Shown: positions 34,530 to 44,862, numbered from the stretch's first letter. The stretch is 64,000 nt of DNA from Paenibacillus sp. YYML68 (GCF_027923405.1 NZ_BQYI01000001.1:1156501-1220500), one strand, 5' to 3'. The notes: generated from the sequence alone by a model not told the origin. Translations and numbers: made by a program.

Positions 34530-34569
34530 AACACCTAGTCCTTGTGTATGGAGGATTGGGTGTTTTTTT
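34530..34569 (+). terminator. Second intrinsic terminator before the polysaccharide locus
   Basis: AACACCTAGTCCT / AGGATTGGGTGTT stem (with mismatches) followed by TTTTTTT; isolates the rocDF/YjcZ region from the next operon. Confidence 0.8.
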
Positions 34570-34661
34570 GTATGCAAAAGTGAACAAATCTTGAATTAAC
34601 ACAACCTCTCATGTATTTAGCCCATCCCACCTTTATTTATGACTGCGCTATCATTATAGGA

Positions 34662-34676
34662 TGTAAAGCGCTTTCA
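34662..34676 (+). promoter_or_regulatory. cre-like (CcpA) or LacI-family operator
   Basis: TGTAAAGCGCTTTCA contains the perfect palindrome AAAGCGCTTT and matches the cre consensus at 12 of 14 positions in the best register on either strand. It lies 24-38 bases before the first lyase gene, immediately after a possible -10 (CATTATAGG), so it would overlap early transcript or the start site. Implies carbon-catabolite or substrate control of the lyase locus. Confidence 0.6.
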
Positions 34677-34699
34677 ATAATGAGGCTGGGGGAGTGAGC

Positions 34700-37600
34700 A
34701 TGATCTACAAGCAAGTCAAGAAAGGTTGGAGCATCGTCTTGTGCACGGTGTTGGCAGCTACAGTCGCGACACCTACGGCTCTTGCGGTCGATTACAAGAG
34801 CTATCAAGGGTTCACAACGGATACCACTCCGGTAATGCCCGCACAAGAGCAGCATCCGAGTTTATGGTTCCGTTCGAACGAACAGGCGGCCGTGTATGCT
34901 AAGCGAACAGCAGATGACTATGCAGCTTCGCTATGGAGCTCAATTAACTCGAGTAAATATTTAACCGCAGATTTGCCAGCGGTACCAGGCTGTACGTTCA
35001 GTAGCTCTATCCATTCGTATTATGGGGATATGGCACGTATCGCCAAGTACAACGCCTTCATGTACACAATGGAAGGCAGTTTGGTACATAAGCAGCGTGC
35101 GGTAGATGCATTGAAGCGTGCGTATGACGGTCCGATCTATACCTGTGCTGAGATTGAGCCTACGATATCAAGCTCTCCGATCGATGAGACATATCGCGCG
35201 AACTGGGCGCAGAACTTCGCTGCGGCCTACGACTGGATGCAGCCGCATCTCGATCCGGCGGACGACGCGATGATCCGGGATAGACTCGCATTCGAAGCAC
35301 AGACGCTCTATGAGAATATCTGGATTCGCGTAGACGGTGTGAACGACCGCGGCTGGGGCCCGCGTCCGCACAATCATCGCTCGAAGCCAGCTTGGGGTCT
35401 CGGCTCGCTCGCGCTCGTGCTGTCCGATTACAGCAAGTCGGGCATGAACACGCCGAAGGATTGGCTGAAGGAGGCGCTGGAGGCAGCGAACTCGAACCTG
35501 AGCTACTTCTTCAGTAAGGACGGCATTTATCGGGAAGGGTCGCAATATTATATCTACTCGCATATTAACTTCTTGCCGTTCATGTACCACTACAAGAACG
35601 TCTCGGGCGTGGACCAGTTCCGCACCTACAAGCCGGCGTTCATCTGGGAGTTCAATATCGCGAACAACAAGGGCTGGCTGCCGAACTTCGCAGACTCCTA
35701 CATTCGCCATAACTTCCTTCAGATGGTCGCAGGCCAGTACATGACCAATGAGGACACGACTCCGCTGCATAGCTCGGCTAAGTGGGGCAATCTGTTCCAG
35801 TGGCGCTATGCGACGACCGATAAGACGCCTTGGGGCGGCGAATTCGGTAACAATACCGGCGCCAGCTACGACGACACGATGGACCTGGATAAATATTTGA
35901 CGTACGCGCCCAATGTAGCTCCGATTGCGCCTGAAGGCTCGGGTACCCAGTTCTTCAACGAGGGCGGACAGACGATCTTCCGGAACAACTGGAACGTGAA
36001 CGATCCATCGAGCCGTTATCTGCTATTCCATGGCGTAGCCGAAGCGGATAACCATAACAACTTTGACCATCTCAGCTATATCATCCACGCGGAAAATCAG
36101 ATGATGGCGAGCGACTCCGGCTATTCTCGCTCTGCTTATGGAGATGCGGTGCGCAGATCGTGGTACCGGACGAGCGACGCGCACAACACGGCGACACTCG
36201 ACGGGAAGTGGCCGGTTGATTTTGCGGAGAGCCAGACGCCGCCTTCGACCTACAGCATCGATACGGACTTCTTCGACTTCCAGCAGAAGTCGGCGCGGTT
36301 CATTAACATTCAGAACGATACGACCAAGGGCGAGAATCCACTGCTGTATCCTCCGGACAGCGAGAGCCTCGGGTATATCGATCGCTCGATTGCGTTCCCA
36401 GCTCAAGAATACTTCGTCGTGGCGGATCAGCTGCGCAGCAAGGACGGCACTCCGCGTGATTTCAAGGTGAACATTCACGGCGGTAAGGGCACGATGAGCG
36501 GCGAAGGAAACTCGCGGGTATGGGTGTATCCGAACAGCGTGTACGGCTCGGCCTCCAAGTTTGCTGCATGGGTACTTGGCGATCAAGTAACCTTGACCGA
36601 TCATGAAGGCGAGATTTCGTACGTGAAGGACGATTACACGGTGCACGGCTATGTGAAGGCAGGCAAGCAAGCAGCCGAGGCGAGCCTCCTGCAAATTCTT
36701 GTTCCGCTTTCTATAACGGAAGAGCTTCCGGAAGTTACCAACCTGAGTGATGCACAGCGTGCTGGAGGTACAGTTCAGAAGGATGGACACCTCGATACGT
36801 ACTTGCTGCAGCAGCAATCCGCTTCTGTACAGGTTGGACATGTGACGAGCGATGCGACGTTCGCCTATGTGCGCGATGCTGGTCCAGTGGAGCAGTACAT
36901 GATTCGTGAGGCGACGGGATTGACGTACCGCGGCACACAGCTGGCGCAAGCCTCGTCTCCAGTGACGCTGACGATGAATGTAAACGATCGTTCGCGCCAC
37001 AACGGTCATGTGTTCGTGCCGGCAGGTGGCTCGGAGCTGAGTCTGCGAGTGCCATTCGGTAAGAAAGCACAGCAGCTGACCGTGAACGGTGCTCCGGCTA
37101 CTTTCACCGAGACTGGCGGTTACGTGCGCGTGCAGCTTGCACAAGGTGAGACCACGATCGAGGTGCAGTATACGGATGCAGCGATCGTCGATACGACAGC
37201 GCCAGGCGCTATTCAAGATGTAGCAGCAGCCTCCATCTCCTCCAGTCAGGCTGAGCTTAGCTGGACAGCTCCGGGCAATGATGGCAATGTGGGGAAAGCA
37301 GACTATTACGACGTGCGCTACGATACGAAGCCGATTACAGCAGACAGCTGGAATGAAGCGAAACGCGCATCGGGAGAGCCAACACCGGCTGTACCGGGCA
37401 CGAATCAAGCGATGACGCTCAGTGGCTTGTATCCGAATACAACCTATTATGTAGCGATGAAGGCAGGAGACGAATCCGGCAATGTAGCGGCCTTGTCGAA
37501 TGTGGTCACGGTTGTGATGCCGCAGGTGGCGGATACGATTGCGCCAGCAGGCATTACGGATATGGTTGCGACGGCTGTCAGTCCATATTCAATCAAGCTG

Positions 37601-38635
37601 GATTGGACCTCGACCGGCGATGACGGTTATGTAGGCACAGCGACTTCGTATGAGATTCGCTACAGCACAAGTCCGATGACAGAGGACAGCTTCGAATCGG
37701 CTCTGCTTGTGAATAACAGCATTACGCCTCAAGCCGTCGGTCATGCCGAAACGCACACGATCGAGGGGCTGCTGCCGGGACGTACCTATTTTGTAGGGAT
37801 GAAATCGGAGGATGAGGCTGGCAATCGCTCGAAGCTGTCGAATCAGAAGCTTGTTACGATGCCAGATGATGCATCTACAGAGAAGCTCACCATTGTCTCG
37901 GTGACAGCTGATGAGCATGACGGCAACGTGCCGGCGAATGTAGCGGACGGCGACCTGTCGACGCGCTGGTCGTCACAAAGCCAAGGTGCCCTCGGCAGCC
38001 GCACCGCGCAGCGGCTGGATCTTGATCTAGGCTCCATCCGCAGTCTGAGTCATATGAAGATCGCTTACCATAGCGGTAACGTTCGTAAGTCCTACTTCAG
38101 TGTAGAAGTGTCCTCGGATGGTCAAGTGTGGAGTCCGGTGCTGACACAGGTAGAGACGAGCGGGATGACCTTGGGCTTCGAGACTTATGAGCTGCAATCG
38201 ACGAATGCCAGATACGTGCGCTTGCTCGGCTATGGTAACTCGTCCAGTGGCTGGAACAGTATCGGAGAGATTGAAGTATACGGTACATCCGCAGCCAACT
38301 TGCCGCCAGTAACGGTCGGAGAGCTGTCGATTGTGGATAAGGATGGGAAGACAGTGACGCAATGGACGTCTTCCAGCGAAGTGAAAGCACATTATACCAT
38401 CACGAACAACAGCGAGGACTCGAAGCCTGTGACGGCCATTGTCGTGCTCCAGGATCAGAATGGACGTACGGTGCATCTGTCTGCGGTGAAGAGTGAGCTG
38501 CAGGGATGGGAGACTCATGATTACACAGCAAGCTTGAGACTGCCGGAAGCTGTTGAAGGCTTGCAGCTGAAGGTGCTCGTATGGAATGATCTGAAAAGCA
38601 TGCAGCCGTTAGCAGAGGCGATGGTGCGCCCATGA
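34700..38635 (+). CDS. Secreted heparinase II/III-like polysaccharide lyase with FN3 and discoidin domains
   Basis: 1311 residues; ATG at 34700 with GGGGGA six bases upstream. Signal peptide to about 29 (ATPTALA). Alpha/alpha-toroid (about 50-390; HPSLWFRSNEQAA, WAQNFAAAYDWMQP, DGIYREGSQYY) plus heparinase II/III beta domain (400-700; VAEADNHNNFDHLSYIIHA, MMASDSGYS). Two FN3 modules (829-943, 945-1056), a discoidin/F5-8C module (1058-1195) and a C-terminal domain (1196-1311). Cleaves uronate-containing glycans by beta-elimination; substrate not fixed by sequence. Its stop overlaps the next open frame (ATGA). First gene of the lyase locus, behind the cre-like site. Confidence 0.8.
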   Translation: MIYKQVKKGWSIVLCTVLAATVATPTALAVDYKSYQGFTTDTTPVMPAQEQHPSLWFRSNEQAAVYAKRTADDYAASLWSSINSSKYLTADLPAVPGCTFSSSIHSYYGDMARIAKYNAFMYTMEGSLVHKQRAVDALKRAYDGPIYTCAEIEPTISSSPIDETYRANWAQNFAAAYDWMQPHLDPADDAMIRDRLAFEAQTLYENIWIRVDGVNDRGWGPRPHNHRSKPAWGLGSLALVLSDYSKSGMNTPKDWLKEALEAANSNLSYFFSKDGIYREGSQYYIYSHINFLPFMYHYKNVSGVDQFRTYKPAFIWEFNIANNKGWLPNFADSYIRHNFLQMVAGQYMTNEDTTPLHSSAKWGNLFQWRYATTDKTPWGGEFGNNTGASYDDTMDLDKYLTYAPNVAPIAPEGSGTQFFNEGGQTIFRNNWNVNDPSSRYLLFHGVAEADNHNNFDHLSYIIHAENQMMASDSGYSRSAYGDAVRRSWYRTSDAHNTATLDGKWPVDFAESQTPPSTYSIDTDFFDFQQKSARFINIQNDTTKGENPLLYPPDSESLGYIDRSIAFPAQEYFVVADQLRSKDGTPRDFKVNIHGGKGTMSGEGNSRVWVYPNSVYGSASKFAAWVLGDQVTLTDHEGEISYVKDDYTVHGYVKAGKQAAEASLLQILVPLSITEELPEVTNLSDAQRAGGTVQKDGHLDTYLLQQQSASVQVGHVTSDATFAYVRDAGPVEQYMIREATGLTYRGTQLAQASSPVTLTMNVNDRSRHNGHVFVPAGGSELSLRVPFGKKAQQLTVNGAPATFTETGGYVRVQLAQGETTIEVQYTDAAIVDTTAPGAIQDVAAASISSSQAELSWTAPGNDGNVGKADYYDVRYDTKPITADSWNEAKRASGEPTPAVPGTNQAMTLSGLYPNTTYYVAMKAGDESGNVAALSNVVTVVMPQVADTIAPAGITDMVATAVSPYSIKLDWTSTGDDGYVGTATSYEIRYSTSPMTEDSFESALLVNNSITPQAVGHAETHTIEGLLPGRTYFVGMKSEDEAGNRSKLSNQKLVTMPDDASTEKLTIVSVTADEHDGNVPANVADGDLSTRWSSQSQGALGSRTAQRLDLDLGSIRSLSHMKIAYHSGNVRKSYFSVEVSSDGQVWSPVLTQVETSGMTLGFETYELQSTNARYVRLLGYGNSSSGWNSIGEIEVYGTSAANLPPVTVGELSIVDKDGKTVTQWTSSSEVKAHYTITNNSEDSKPVTAIVVLQDQNGRTVHLSAVKSELQGWETHDYTASLRLPEAVEGLQLKVLVWNDLKSMQPLAEAMVRP

Positions 38636-38688
38636 GCTCGAAGCAACGGAGAAGCTGGCTGAAGCAGCCAGGAGAAAGGAGCGGGACG

Positions 38689-40704
38689 ATGAAAAGGCTT
38701 ATAGCAGCTGGAATGAGCTTCCTGCTGGCGGCGGGTATCGGAACGGGCGGACTATGGTCCGCTTCCCCCGCGTCGGCAGCAGAGGAAGCTGTCGCTTATA
38801 CACTGAACTCGACGAAGGATACTTGGGTACAGGGCGGCGCGAATGCCAATACCGTGTATGGCACAAGCGATAAGATGAAAGTAAAGCGCACATCTACGGA
38901 GAACCGGGATGCGTTCCTTCAATTCGATGCTTCGACGGTAACCGGTCAAGTGTATGCCGCTGAGCTGAGATTGTACGTCGTATCAATGGAGTCAGCTACG
39001 ATTACTGGTGGCGGACAGTACAACCTGGAGATTCGCGGGATGACGGACGATAACTGGTCCGAGGACACTATGACCTATGCGACGACACCTGCTGATGAAG
39101 GTCAGATCATCGGTACACTTACCGTCAAGGCGGACCATGTCGGTTCTTATATCGGCATCGATGTGTCAGAGTATGTGACTGCACAGTCCGACTCCAAGCT
39201 TAGCTTCCGTATTCGAGGCGTAGAGTCGAGCAAGGGAGCGGATTATGGAGCTAAGGAAGGCCAGAACGCGCCACAGCTCGTCTTGATGGCACGTCCGGCA
39301 TCGACAACAGATACACAGCCTCCTACAGTTCCGGGCTCCGTTACAGCCCAGCAGCTGTCAAGCGGCAGTGTACAGGTGTCTTGGAATGCTTCCTCCGATA
39401 ATTCCGGAACCGTCACTTATGTGGTGTACCGTAACGATGCGGTGCGAGGTCAGACACAGGAGCTGGTATATACCGAAGAAGGTCTTACACCTGGAACGAC
39501 CTATACGTATCGGGTACACGCTGTAGATCCGAGCGGCAATATGTCGACCGCCAGCGAGAACGCTACGGTGACGACGGCTGGACAGCAGCTCGTGTCCACT
39601 GCGTCAGACGATTCGTATACGAGAACCGGCAGCGGTCCGTTCGGTTCGGCTACGACGATGAACGTTAAGAGCAACTCCTCCGGTACAGATATTCGCAGAG
39701 CGTATCTGAAGTTCTCGGTACCGACGTACTCTGGCAATCTGGAGTCGGCTGTCGTCAAGCTGTACGTCACAGGACTTGAGAGCAGCACGCCTGCAGACGG
39801 CTATGATGTTACGCTGTACGGGATTCAAGCGGATGCTTGGTCGGAAGCGGACTTGACTGATGTCAATCGTCCTCAAGAGGTTGGTGTCGAGATCGGGCAG
39901 GTCAGAGTGAACTCGGATAAGGCTGGCTCTTACATCGAGTTCGACGCTGCTGAGTTCGTACGCGGCCAGAGCGACGGTGTCGCGAGCTTCTATCTGGAAT
40001 CGACGTCGAGAGTAAGCCGTGGAGCGAACTATGCGACGAAGGAAAATTCCATTAATCAGCCGCCAGTGCTCGTGCTTGGCGTTGTACCGCTGGCTACTCC
40101 TTCTGTTCCGGCAGATGTAACCGTAGCGGCTGCAAGTAAGCGTGTGGAGCTTAGCTGGAGCAAGTCCACGCATGCCTCGATCTATCGTGTGTATCGCAGC
40201 GAAGGCAACGACTTCGTACTGCTTGGTGAGACCACTGGACAGACGTATACGGATACAACTGTTCTGAACGATCAGACGTATTCTTACAAGATTAAGGCAG
40301 CTAACGACGCGTTCGAAAGCGACTGGTCCGAGGCTGTAACAACTACGCCTAAGTATCCGCTTGTCGTGCGTGAGGTTCAGTTCCAGAACCTGGATGGAGA
40401 TGCGATTACAGCGCTGAACGGTCACGCGTTCGTTACAATGAGCGGTGAGCTTGCCAGCCTCTCGGCAGATACACATATGGTGCTGCTGCGACTTCGTCTT
40501 ATGAAGATTGCCAATGGATCTGACGTGCAGGTAGCTGCTACAACGATGCAGAGCAAGGTGAAGCCTGACGCCTCCGTATCGTTCGAGTGGAGCATACAGG
40601 AAGGGACTCTAGAGAACGGTCATTACTTCGAGCTGTCGGTTCTGGATGCTCAAGGGGATGGCACTCAAGAGCTGTATCATACGAGACAATATGGGAATGA
40701 GTAA
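38689..40704 (+). CDS. Secreted glycan-binding protein: two DNRLRE (CBM96-like) and two FN3 domains
   Basis: 671 residues; ATG at 38689 with AAGGAG nine bases upstream and the signal peptide starting there (MKRLIAAGMSFLLAAG, ending ASPASAA). DNRLRE-type domains at about 37-200 and 302-464 (KDTWVQGGANANTVYG, RRAYLKFSVPTYSGNLESA), each followed by FN3 (207-295, 465-553), then a C-terminal beta domain (559-671). No catalytic motif. DNRLRE modules are related to CBM96, described as alginate-binding. Lies between the lyase and SLH genes, with a TAATG junction to the latter's frame. Confidence 0.78.
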   Translation: MKRLIAAGMSFLLAAGIGTGGLWSASPASAAEEAVAYTLNSTKDTWVQGGANANTVYGTSDKMKVKRTSTENRDAFLQFDASTVTGQVYAAELRLYVVSMESATITGGGQYNLEIRGMTDDNWSEDTMTYATTPADEGQIIGTLTVKADHVGSYIGIDVSEYVTAQSDSKLSFRIRGVESSKGADYGAKEGQNAPQLVLMARPASTTDTQPPTVPGSVTAQQLSSGSVQVSWNASSDNSGTVTYVVYRNDAVRGQTQELVYTEEGLTPGTTYTYRVHAVDPSGNMSTASENATVTTAGQQLVSTASDDSYTRTGSGPFGSATTMNVKSNSSGTDIRRAYLKFSVPTYSGNLESAVVKLYVTGLESSTPADGYDVTLYGIQADAWSEADLTDVNRPQEVGVEIGQVRVNSDKAGSYIEFDAAEFVRGQSDGVASFYLESTSRVSRGANYATKENSINQPPVLVLGVVPLATPSVPADVTVAAASKRVELSWSKSTHASIYRVYRSEGNDFVLLGETTGQTYTDTTVLNDQTYSYKIKAANDAFESDWSEAVTTTPKYPLVVREVQFQNLDGDAITALNGHAFVTMSGELASLSADTHMVLLRLRLMKIANGSDVQVAATTMQSKVKPDASVSFEWSIQEGTLENGHYFELSVLDAQGDGTQELYHTRQYGNE

Positions 40705-40718
40705 TGAGGAGGATGACA

Positions 40719-42638
40719 ATGAGAACGAGAAAAGTTGCAGCATTCATGCTATCTGTCATGCTGCTAAGCTCGGCTGCGCTGCCTGTTTCGGCAAGCGTAG
40801 CCCAACTATCGGTACAGGTGTCGTCGAATGCGAGCAGTCCAGTCATTACAATCTCCGGTGCGCTGGCGGCTGGGGCCGGCAAGCAAGTGACGGTTCGCGT
40901 TACGGCGCCGAATGGCAAGGTCGATTATATTAACCAGACGACAACAGGAGACGGCGGTGCGTATTCGTTTACGTATACGTTGAACTCTAGCGTGCAGGGC
41001 ACGTATCAGGTCGCCGTTGGCGGTACGGGTGTGAGCCAGACGCAGACGACGTCGTTCCAGTATCCGGGTGAGGGAACTGGATCAAGTGGAGGCGGTCAGC
41101 CGAGTAACGGCGGCGGAGAAGGCAACGGCGGCAGTAACGGCGGTGGCGAAGGCAACGGCGGCAGTAACGGCGGCGGCGAAGGCAACAGCGGCGGTAACGG
41201 CGGCGGCGAAGGCAACGGCAGTGGTAACGGCGGCGGCGAAGGCAACGGCAGTGGTAACGGCGGCGGCGAAGGCAACGGCAGTGGTAACGGCGGCGGCGAA
41301 GGCAATGGCGGTGGTAACGGCGGCGGCGAAGGTAATGGCGGTGGTAACGGCGGCGGCGAAGGCAATGGCGGTGACACAAACACAGGCAATGGTCAGTCGG
41401 GTACAACAACCGGTAACACCCAGAATCCTACCAGCGAGACAACAGTTCCTGTGAAGCCAGCAGCTCAGGAGCAGGTGAAGCGCGCCGACGGAACAGTGGT
41501 GACGAAGGCTACGCTATCTGGCGCAGAGCTGACTCAGGCGATCAGTAAGGTAACAGCCACTGGTGGCAAGCCGGTCGTATCCATTGACATGACCACTCAC
41601 AAGGACGTTCGACTGGAGCTTCCTGCCAGCCAGGTGTCTCAGCTCGTGAAGACGAACGCTAACGCCGTATTGTCCGTCGCTGTGAAGGGCGGCAGCTACA
41701 GCATCCCGGCAGCAGCATTGGCAGGTAAGCTCGGCGATTCCGGTCAGCTGTCGATTACTGTAGAGCAAGCTCCTAAAGCGGTACAGGATAGCCTGACACA
41801 AAAGCTCGGTAACACAATGCTCGTCGCACCGGTTGAATATTCGGTACAGGTGACGAACGGTAGTTCGACTGTAGAGCTTACCGATTTCGGTTCGACCTAC
41901 GTATCGAGAACAGTGGAGCTTCCACAATCGGTCAACACTTCCGTAGCAACAGGTGTGCTGTACGATCCAGCTTCGGGTGAGATCCAGTTCGTACCGACTA
42001 CTTTCGAGCAGGCCGATGGGAAGACATTGGCTGTACTGAAGCGGAACGGTAATAGTATCTACACCGTGATGGAGAAGCAAGTGACGTTCGGCGATGTGCA
42101 AGGAAGCTGGGCGAAGAGCGATATTGAGCAGCTTGCCTCCAAGTGGGTACTCAATGGCACGTCCGAAGGTCAATTCACACCGAACGGTCAAGTAACACGC
42201 GCTGAGCTTGCCGCGATGCTCGTCCGCGCATTAGGTCTTCGTGCATCGATAGGCACAGCATCGTTCTCCGATGTAAGCAAGGAGCAGTGGTTCGCATCAA
42301 CGGTGAGCACTGCATCGCAAGTAGGTCTCATTAACGGATATGAGGATGGCTCGTTCCGTCCGGATCGTCTGGTTACTCGTGAAGAGGCAGCTGTCATGAT
42401 GATGAGAGCGGCGAGCTTTGCAGGCGGGAAGGTAACTGCTGATCCTGCATCTATCACATTCGCAGACGCTGGCTCGATCTCGTCGTGGGCGAAATCCGAT
42501 GTCGCTGCTGCGGTACAGGCGAAGCTGGTGAATGGCATGACGAGTGATACATTCGTACCAGGCCAGACGGCAACACGCGCAGAGGCTGCAGCGATGCTGA
42601 AGCGTATGCTCGTTCACCTGCAGTTCATTAATCCTTAA
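40719..42638 (+). CDS. S-layer-homology (SLH) surface protein with glycine-rich stalk
   Basis: 639 residues; ATG at 40719 with GAGGAGG six bases upstream (an ATG at 40704 overlaps the previous stop). Signal peptide 1-26. Ig-like N-terminal domain (about 30-120: GKQVTVRVTAPNGKV), nine decapeptide Gly/Asn/Glu repeats (129-218), an uncharacterised middle domain (240-450), then three SLH repeats from about 455 (FGDVQGSWAKSDIEQL, FSDVSKEQWFASTV, FADAGSISSWAKSDV) that bind pyruvylated cell-wall polymer. Probably anchors lyase components or the glycan to the cell surface. Confidence 0.88.
   Translation: MRTRKVAAFMLSVMLLSSAALPVSASVAQLSVQVSSNASSPVITISGALAAGAGKQVTVRVTAPNGKVDYINQTTTGDGGAYSFTYTLNSSVQGTYQVAVGGTGVSQTQTTSFQYPGEGTGSSGGGQPSNGGGEGNGGSNGGGEGNGGSNGGGEGNSGGNGGGEGNGSGNGGGEGNGSGNGGGEGNGSGNGGGEGNGGGNGGGEGNGGGNGGGEGNGGDTNTGNGQSGTTTGNTQNPTSETTVPVKPAAQEQVKRADGTVVTKATLSGAELTQAISKVTATGGKPVVSIDMTTHKDVRLELPASQVSQLVKTNANAVLSVAVKGGSYSIPAAALAGKLGDSGQLSITVEQAPKAVQDSLTQKLGNTMLVAPVEYSVQVTNGSSTVELTDFGSTYVSRTVELPQSVNTSVATGVLYDPASGEIQFVPTTFEQADGKTLAVLKRNGNSIYTVMEKQVTFGDVQGSWAKSDIEQLASKWVLNGTSEGQFTPNGQVTRAELAAMLVRALGLRASIGTASFSDVSKEQWFASTVSTASQVGLINGYEDGSFRPDRLVTREEAAVMMMRAASFAGGKVTADPASITFADAGSISSWAKSDVAAAVQAKLVNGMTSDTFVPGQTATRAEAAAMLKRMLVHLQFINP
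41103..41372 (+). repeat. Nine 30-bp tandem repeats (xNGGGEGNGx) in the SLH protein
   Basis: In-frame decapeptide repeats of the type SNGGGEGNGG. Units are nearly identical, differing mostly in Ser/Gly codons at the unit ends. Forms a flexible stalk between the N-terminal domain and the rest; copy number is likely variable. Confidence 0.95.
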
Positions 42639-42667
42639 GCAGTAACCATATTCAAGGGAGGTTTACA

Positions 42668-44776
42668 ATGAATCGCGTCAAACGACTCTTGTTGCTGGTA
42701 CTTGTCGGTGTATTTGCCTTAAGCGTAATTCAGTTGCCGCTAGGTACGGATGTACAGGCGGAGCAGAATGGTGGTATTGTTCTGCTAGAGGATGATTTCA
42801 ATGCCTACTCGCAAAGTCCGGTTGGCTCCACATGGAGCAACGGGACGAACAACGGGAGCTGGGTTCTCGAAGCTCATGGTTCCCAGATGCTGAAGCAAGC
42901 TGCAACAGGATCTACCTATGTGGCAGCACGAGGGGATACGACTTGGACAGATTACGAGGTATCGGCTAAGGTCAGGTTGACGGGTACACCTACCACTGGT
43001 TCTGCTCGTGTCGGTGTTGCCGCACGCTACACCGACAAGAACAACTACTACACATTGCTCATTCGTCGTAGCCAGACTAAGGATGAAGTGTTGCTGACCA
43101 AAAGAGTAAGCAACAGCGAGTCGACGCTAAAGACGGTAACCGTTAGCAGCACAATTAATACATCCAAGCTGTATACGCTGCGACTGGTCGTAACAGGAAC
43201 TTCTCTGGAAGGCTATGTAGACGGTCAGTTGCTCGTGTCGGCAACGGACACTGCGCTTACTCAAGGCTCCATCGCGCTCTACGTGAATAATGGATCGGGC
43301 TATGCAGGAAAGTCGACGCTGTTTGATGATGTCATTGTGAAGGGTCAGGGTTCAACTGACCCGAATCCGAACGACCCAGGACCTGTAGGTCCGGAAGAAC
43401 CGCAGTATCCGACAGATCGCTTGGTTCCAGTATCCAACAGCTCGCAGTTGTCTGCTGCTATCACAGGTGCGAAGCCGGGAGATCTCATTGAATTGAATGA
43501 TGGCAACTATACGTTCCCATCGATCTCGAAGCTGCACGGCACAGCGGAGAAGCCTATTCGAATCAAAGCGAAGAATACCGGATTGGCTGTTGTAACGGGC
43601 AGTACCGTGTACATCAAGGAGTCGTCCCATCTGGTGCTCGACGGACTGACGTTCAAGAACACCGGCAGCTATTCTGTTCGCATGACGAATAACAACTATA
43701 TTCGTCTGACTGCAAGCAAGTTCAATAATCCGCCGCACACGGGCTCATCTACCTGGGTGATGATTGATGGACCGTTAAGCTCCCATAATCGGGTAGACCA
43801 CAGTGTGTTCGAGAACAAGAAGGATACAGGAAAGTTCATTGTCATTGGTGGAGATAACCCGGGCTTCACTGGTATTTCCCGCTATGATCGAATTGATCAT
43901 AACACCTTCCGTAACACGCTGCCGAGACAGGTGAACGAATCCGAACCGATCCGAATCGGTGAGAGCAAGCTTTCTTTGTATGACTCGTTCACGCTAGTGG
44001 AGCACAACGTCTTTGAGCGTACAGATTCAGATCCGGAGATTATTTCGGTGAAGAGCGGCAAAAATGTGATTCGCTACAATACCTTCAAGGAATCTCTGGG
44101 TACGGTATCGTTGCGTCACGGGAATGGAACGCTCGTATACGGCAATCGCTTCCTTGGTAACTTGAGAACTGGACTTGATCAGACGGGCAAATTCCTTGGA
44201 ACGGGCGGCATTCGTGTATACGGTGACGATCACAAAATTTTCAATAACTACTTTGAAGGTCTGACTGGCACGACGTGGGATGCGCCGATTACGATTACGA
44301 ACGGGGATGCCGATTACAGCTCATCTACCGACTTGACGAAGCATTACCTTCCGCGTAACGTCGTTATTGCTCACAATACGCTGATCAATAACGTGCATAA
44401 CATTGAACTGGGCTATACGAACAATAACAATTACACGAAGCCGCCTCAGCAGATTACGTTCGCTAACAACGTTGTGGTTGGAAGCGAGAATCCGCTGGTT
44501 GAGTTCAAGACAGAGGATAGCGCGTTGAAAGCTGGCTTCATCTGGCAAGGCAACATCATGTTCCCTACCGGAACCGCAACACTGGGGATCACGGCGACCG
44601 CTAGTCAGATCAAGGTCGTAGACCCGCTGCTTGTGAAGTGGAACGGAGAATACCGACCAGCTTCGAACAGTCCAGCTTTGAATGCGGCCACGGGCTCATA
44701 TGATTTTGTGTATACAGAGGACAGTCAGCGCGCTTCGGCTTATCATGTGGGTGCGCATGAGGTACCAGCTCCTTAG
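42668..44776 (+). CDS. Secreted PL6-family polysaccharide lyase
   Basis: 702 residues; GGGAGG upstream of the ATG. Signal peptide 1-31, a concanavalin/LamG-like beta-sandwich (about 38-227), a short Pro-rich linker, and a PL6 parallel beta-helix (about 253-702). Catalytic pair visible: Lys462 (ISVKSGKN) and Arg483 (SLRHGNG), 21 residues apart as in chondroitinase B; Glu457 (DPEIIS) and the NESEPIR block fit the Ca site. PL6 enzymes cut alginate or dermatan sulfate by beta-elimination; given DNRLRE/CBM96-like partners, alginate is preferred. About 29 bases after the SLH gene. Confidence 0.88.
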   Translation: MNRVKRLLLLVLVGVFALSVIQLPLGTDVQAEQNGGIVLLEDDFNAYSQSPVGSTWSNGTNNGSWVLEAHGSQMLKQAATGSTYVAARGDTTWTDYEVSAKVRLTGTPTTGSARVGVAARYTDKNNYYTLLIRRSQTKDEVLLTKRVSNSESTLKTVTVSSTINTSKLYTLRLVVTGTSLEGYVDGQLLVSATDTALTQGSIALYVNNGSGYAGKSTLFDDVIVKGQGSTDPNPNDPGPVGPEEPQYPTDRLVPVSNSSQLSAAITGAKPGDLIELNDGNYTFPSISKLHGTAEKPIRIKAKNTGLAVVTGSTVYIKESSHLVLDGLTFKNTGSYSVRMTNNNYIRLTASKFNNPPHTGSSTWVMIDGPLSSHNRVDHSVFENKKDTGKFIVIGGDNPGFTGISRYDRIDHNTFRNTLPRQVNESEPIRIGESKLSLYDSFTLVEHNVFERTDSDPEIISVKSGKNVIRYNTFKESLGTVSLRHGNGTLVYGNRFLGNLRTGLDQTGKFLGTGGIRVYGDDHKIFNNYFEGLTGTTWDAPITITNGDADYSSSTDLTKHYLPRNVVIAHNTLINNVHNIELGYTNNNNYTKPPQQITFANNVVVGSENPLVEFKTEDSALKAGFIWQGNIMFPTGTATLGITATASQIKVVDPLLVKWNGEYRPASNSPALNAATGSYDFVYTEDSQRASAYHVGAHEVPAP

Positions 44777-44830
44777 ATCGGCACATCAACGACGCTACTA
44801 ACAAACGAAATGGTTGTACCATCCTTCAGG

Positions 44831-44862
44831 AGCAACTGCGTAGAAATACGCAGTTGCTTCCA
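44831..44862 (+). terminator. Terminator after the first PL6 gene
   Basis: Perfect 12-bp stem AGCAACTGCGTA / TACGCAGTTGCT, tetraloop GAAA, then TCC; weak T-tract. Confidence 0.7.

Noticed and set aside
36023-37408. 461-codon minus-strand frame
   Set aside because: Antisense to the heparinase-like lyase gene; Arg/Ile/His-rich, no ribosome site or domain.
41103-41372. CRISPR-like regular repeat array
   Set aside because: Units are directly adjacent with no unique spacers and encode an in-frame peptide repeat.
41096-41409. Proline/arginine-rich frames in other phases across the SLH repeat
   Set aside because: Repeats read in the wrong frame; the Gly/Asn/Glu frame is continuous with signal peptide and SLH domains.
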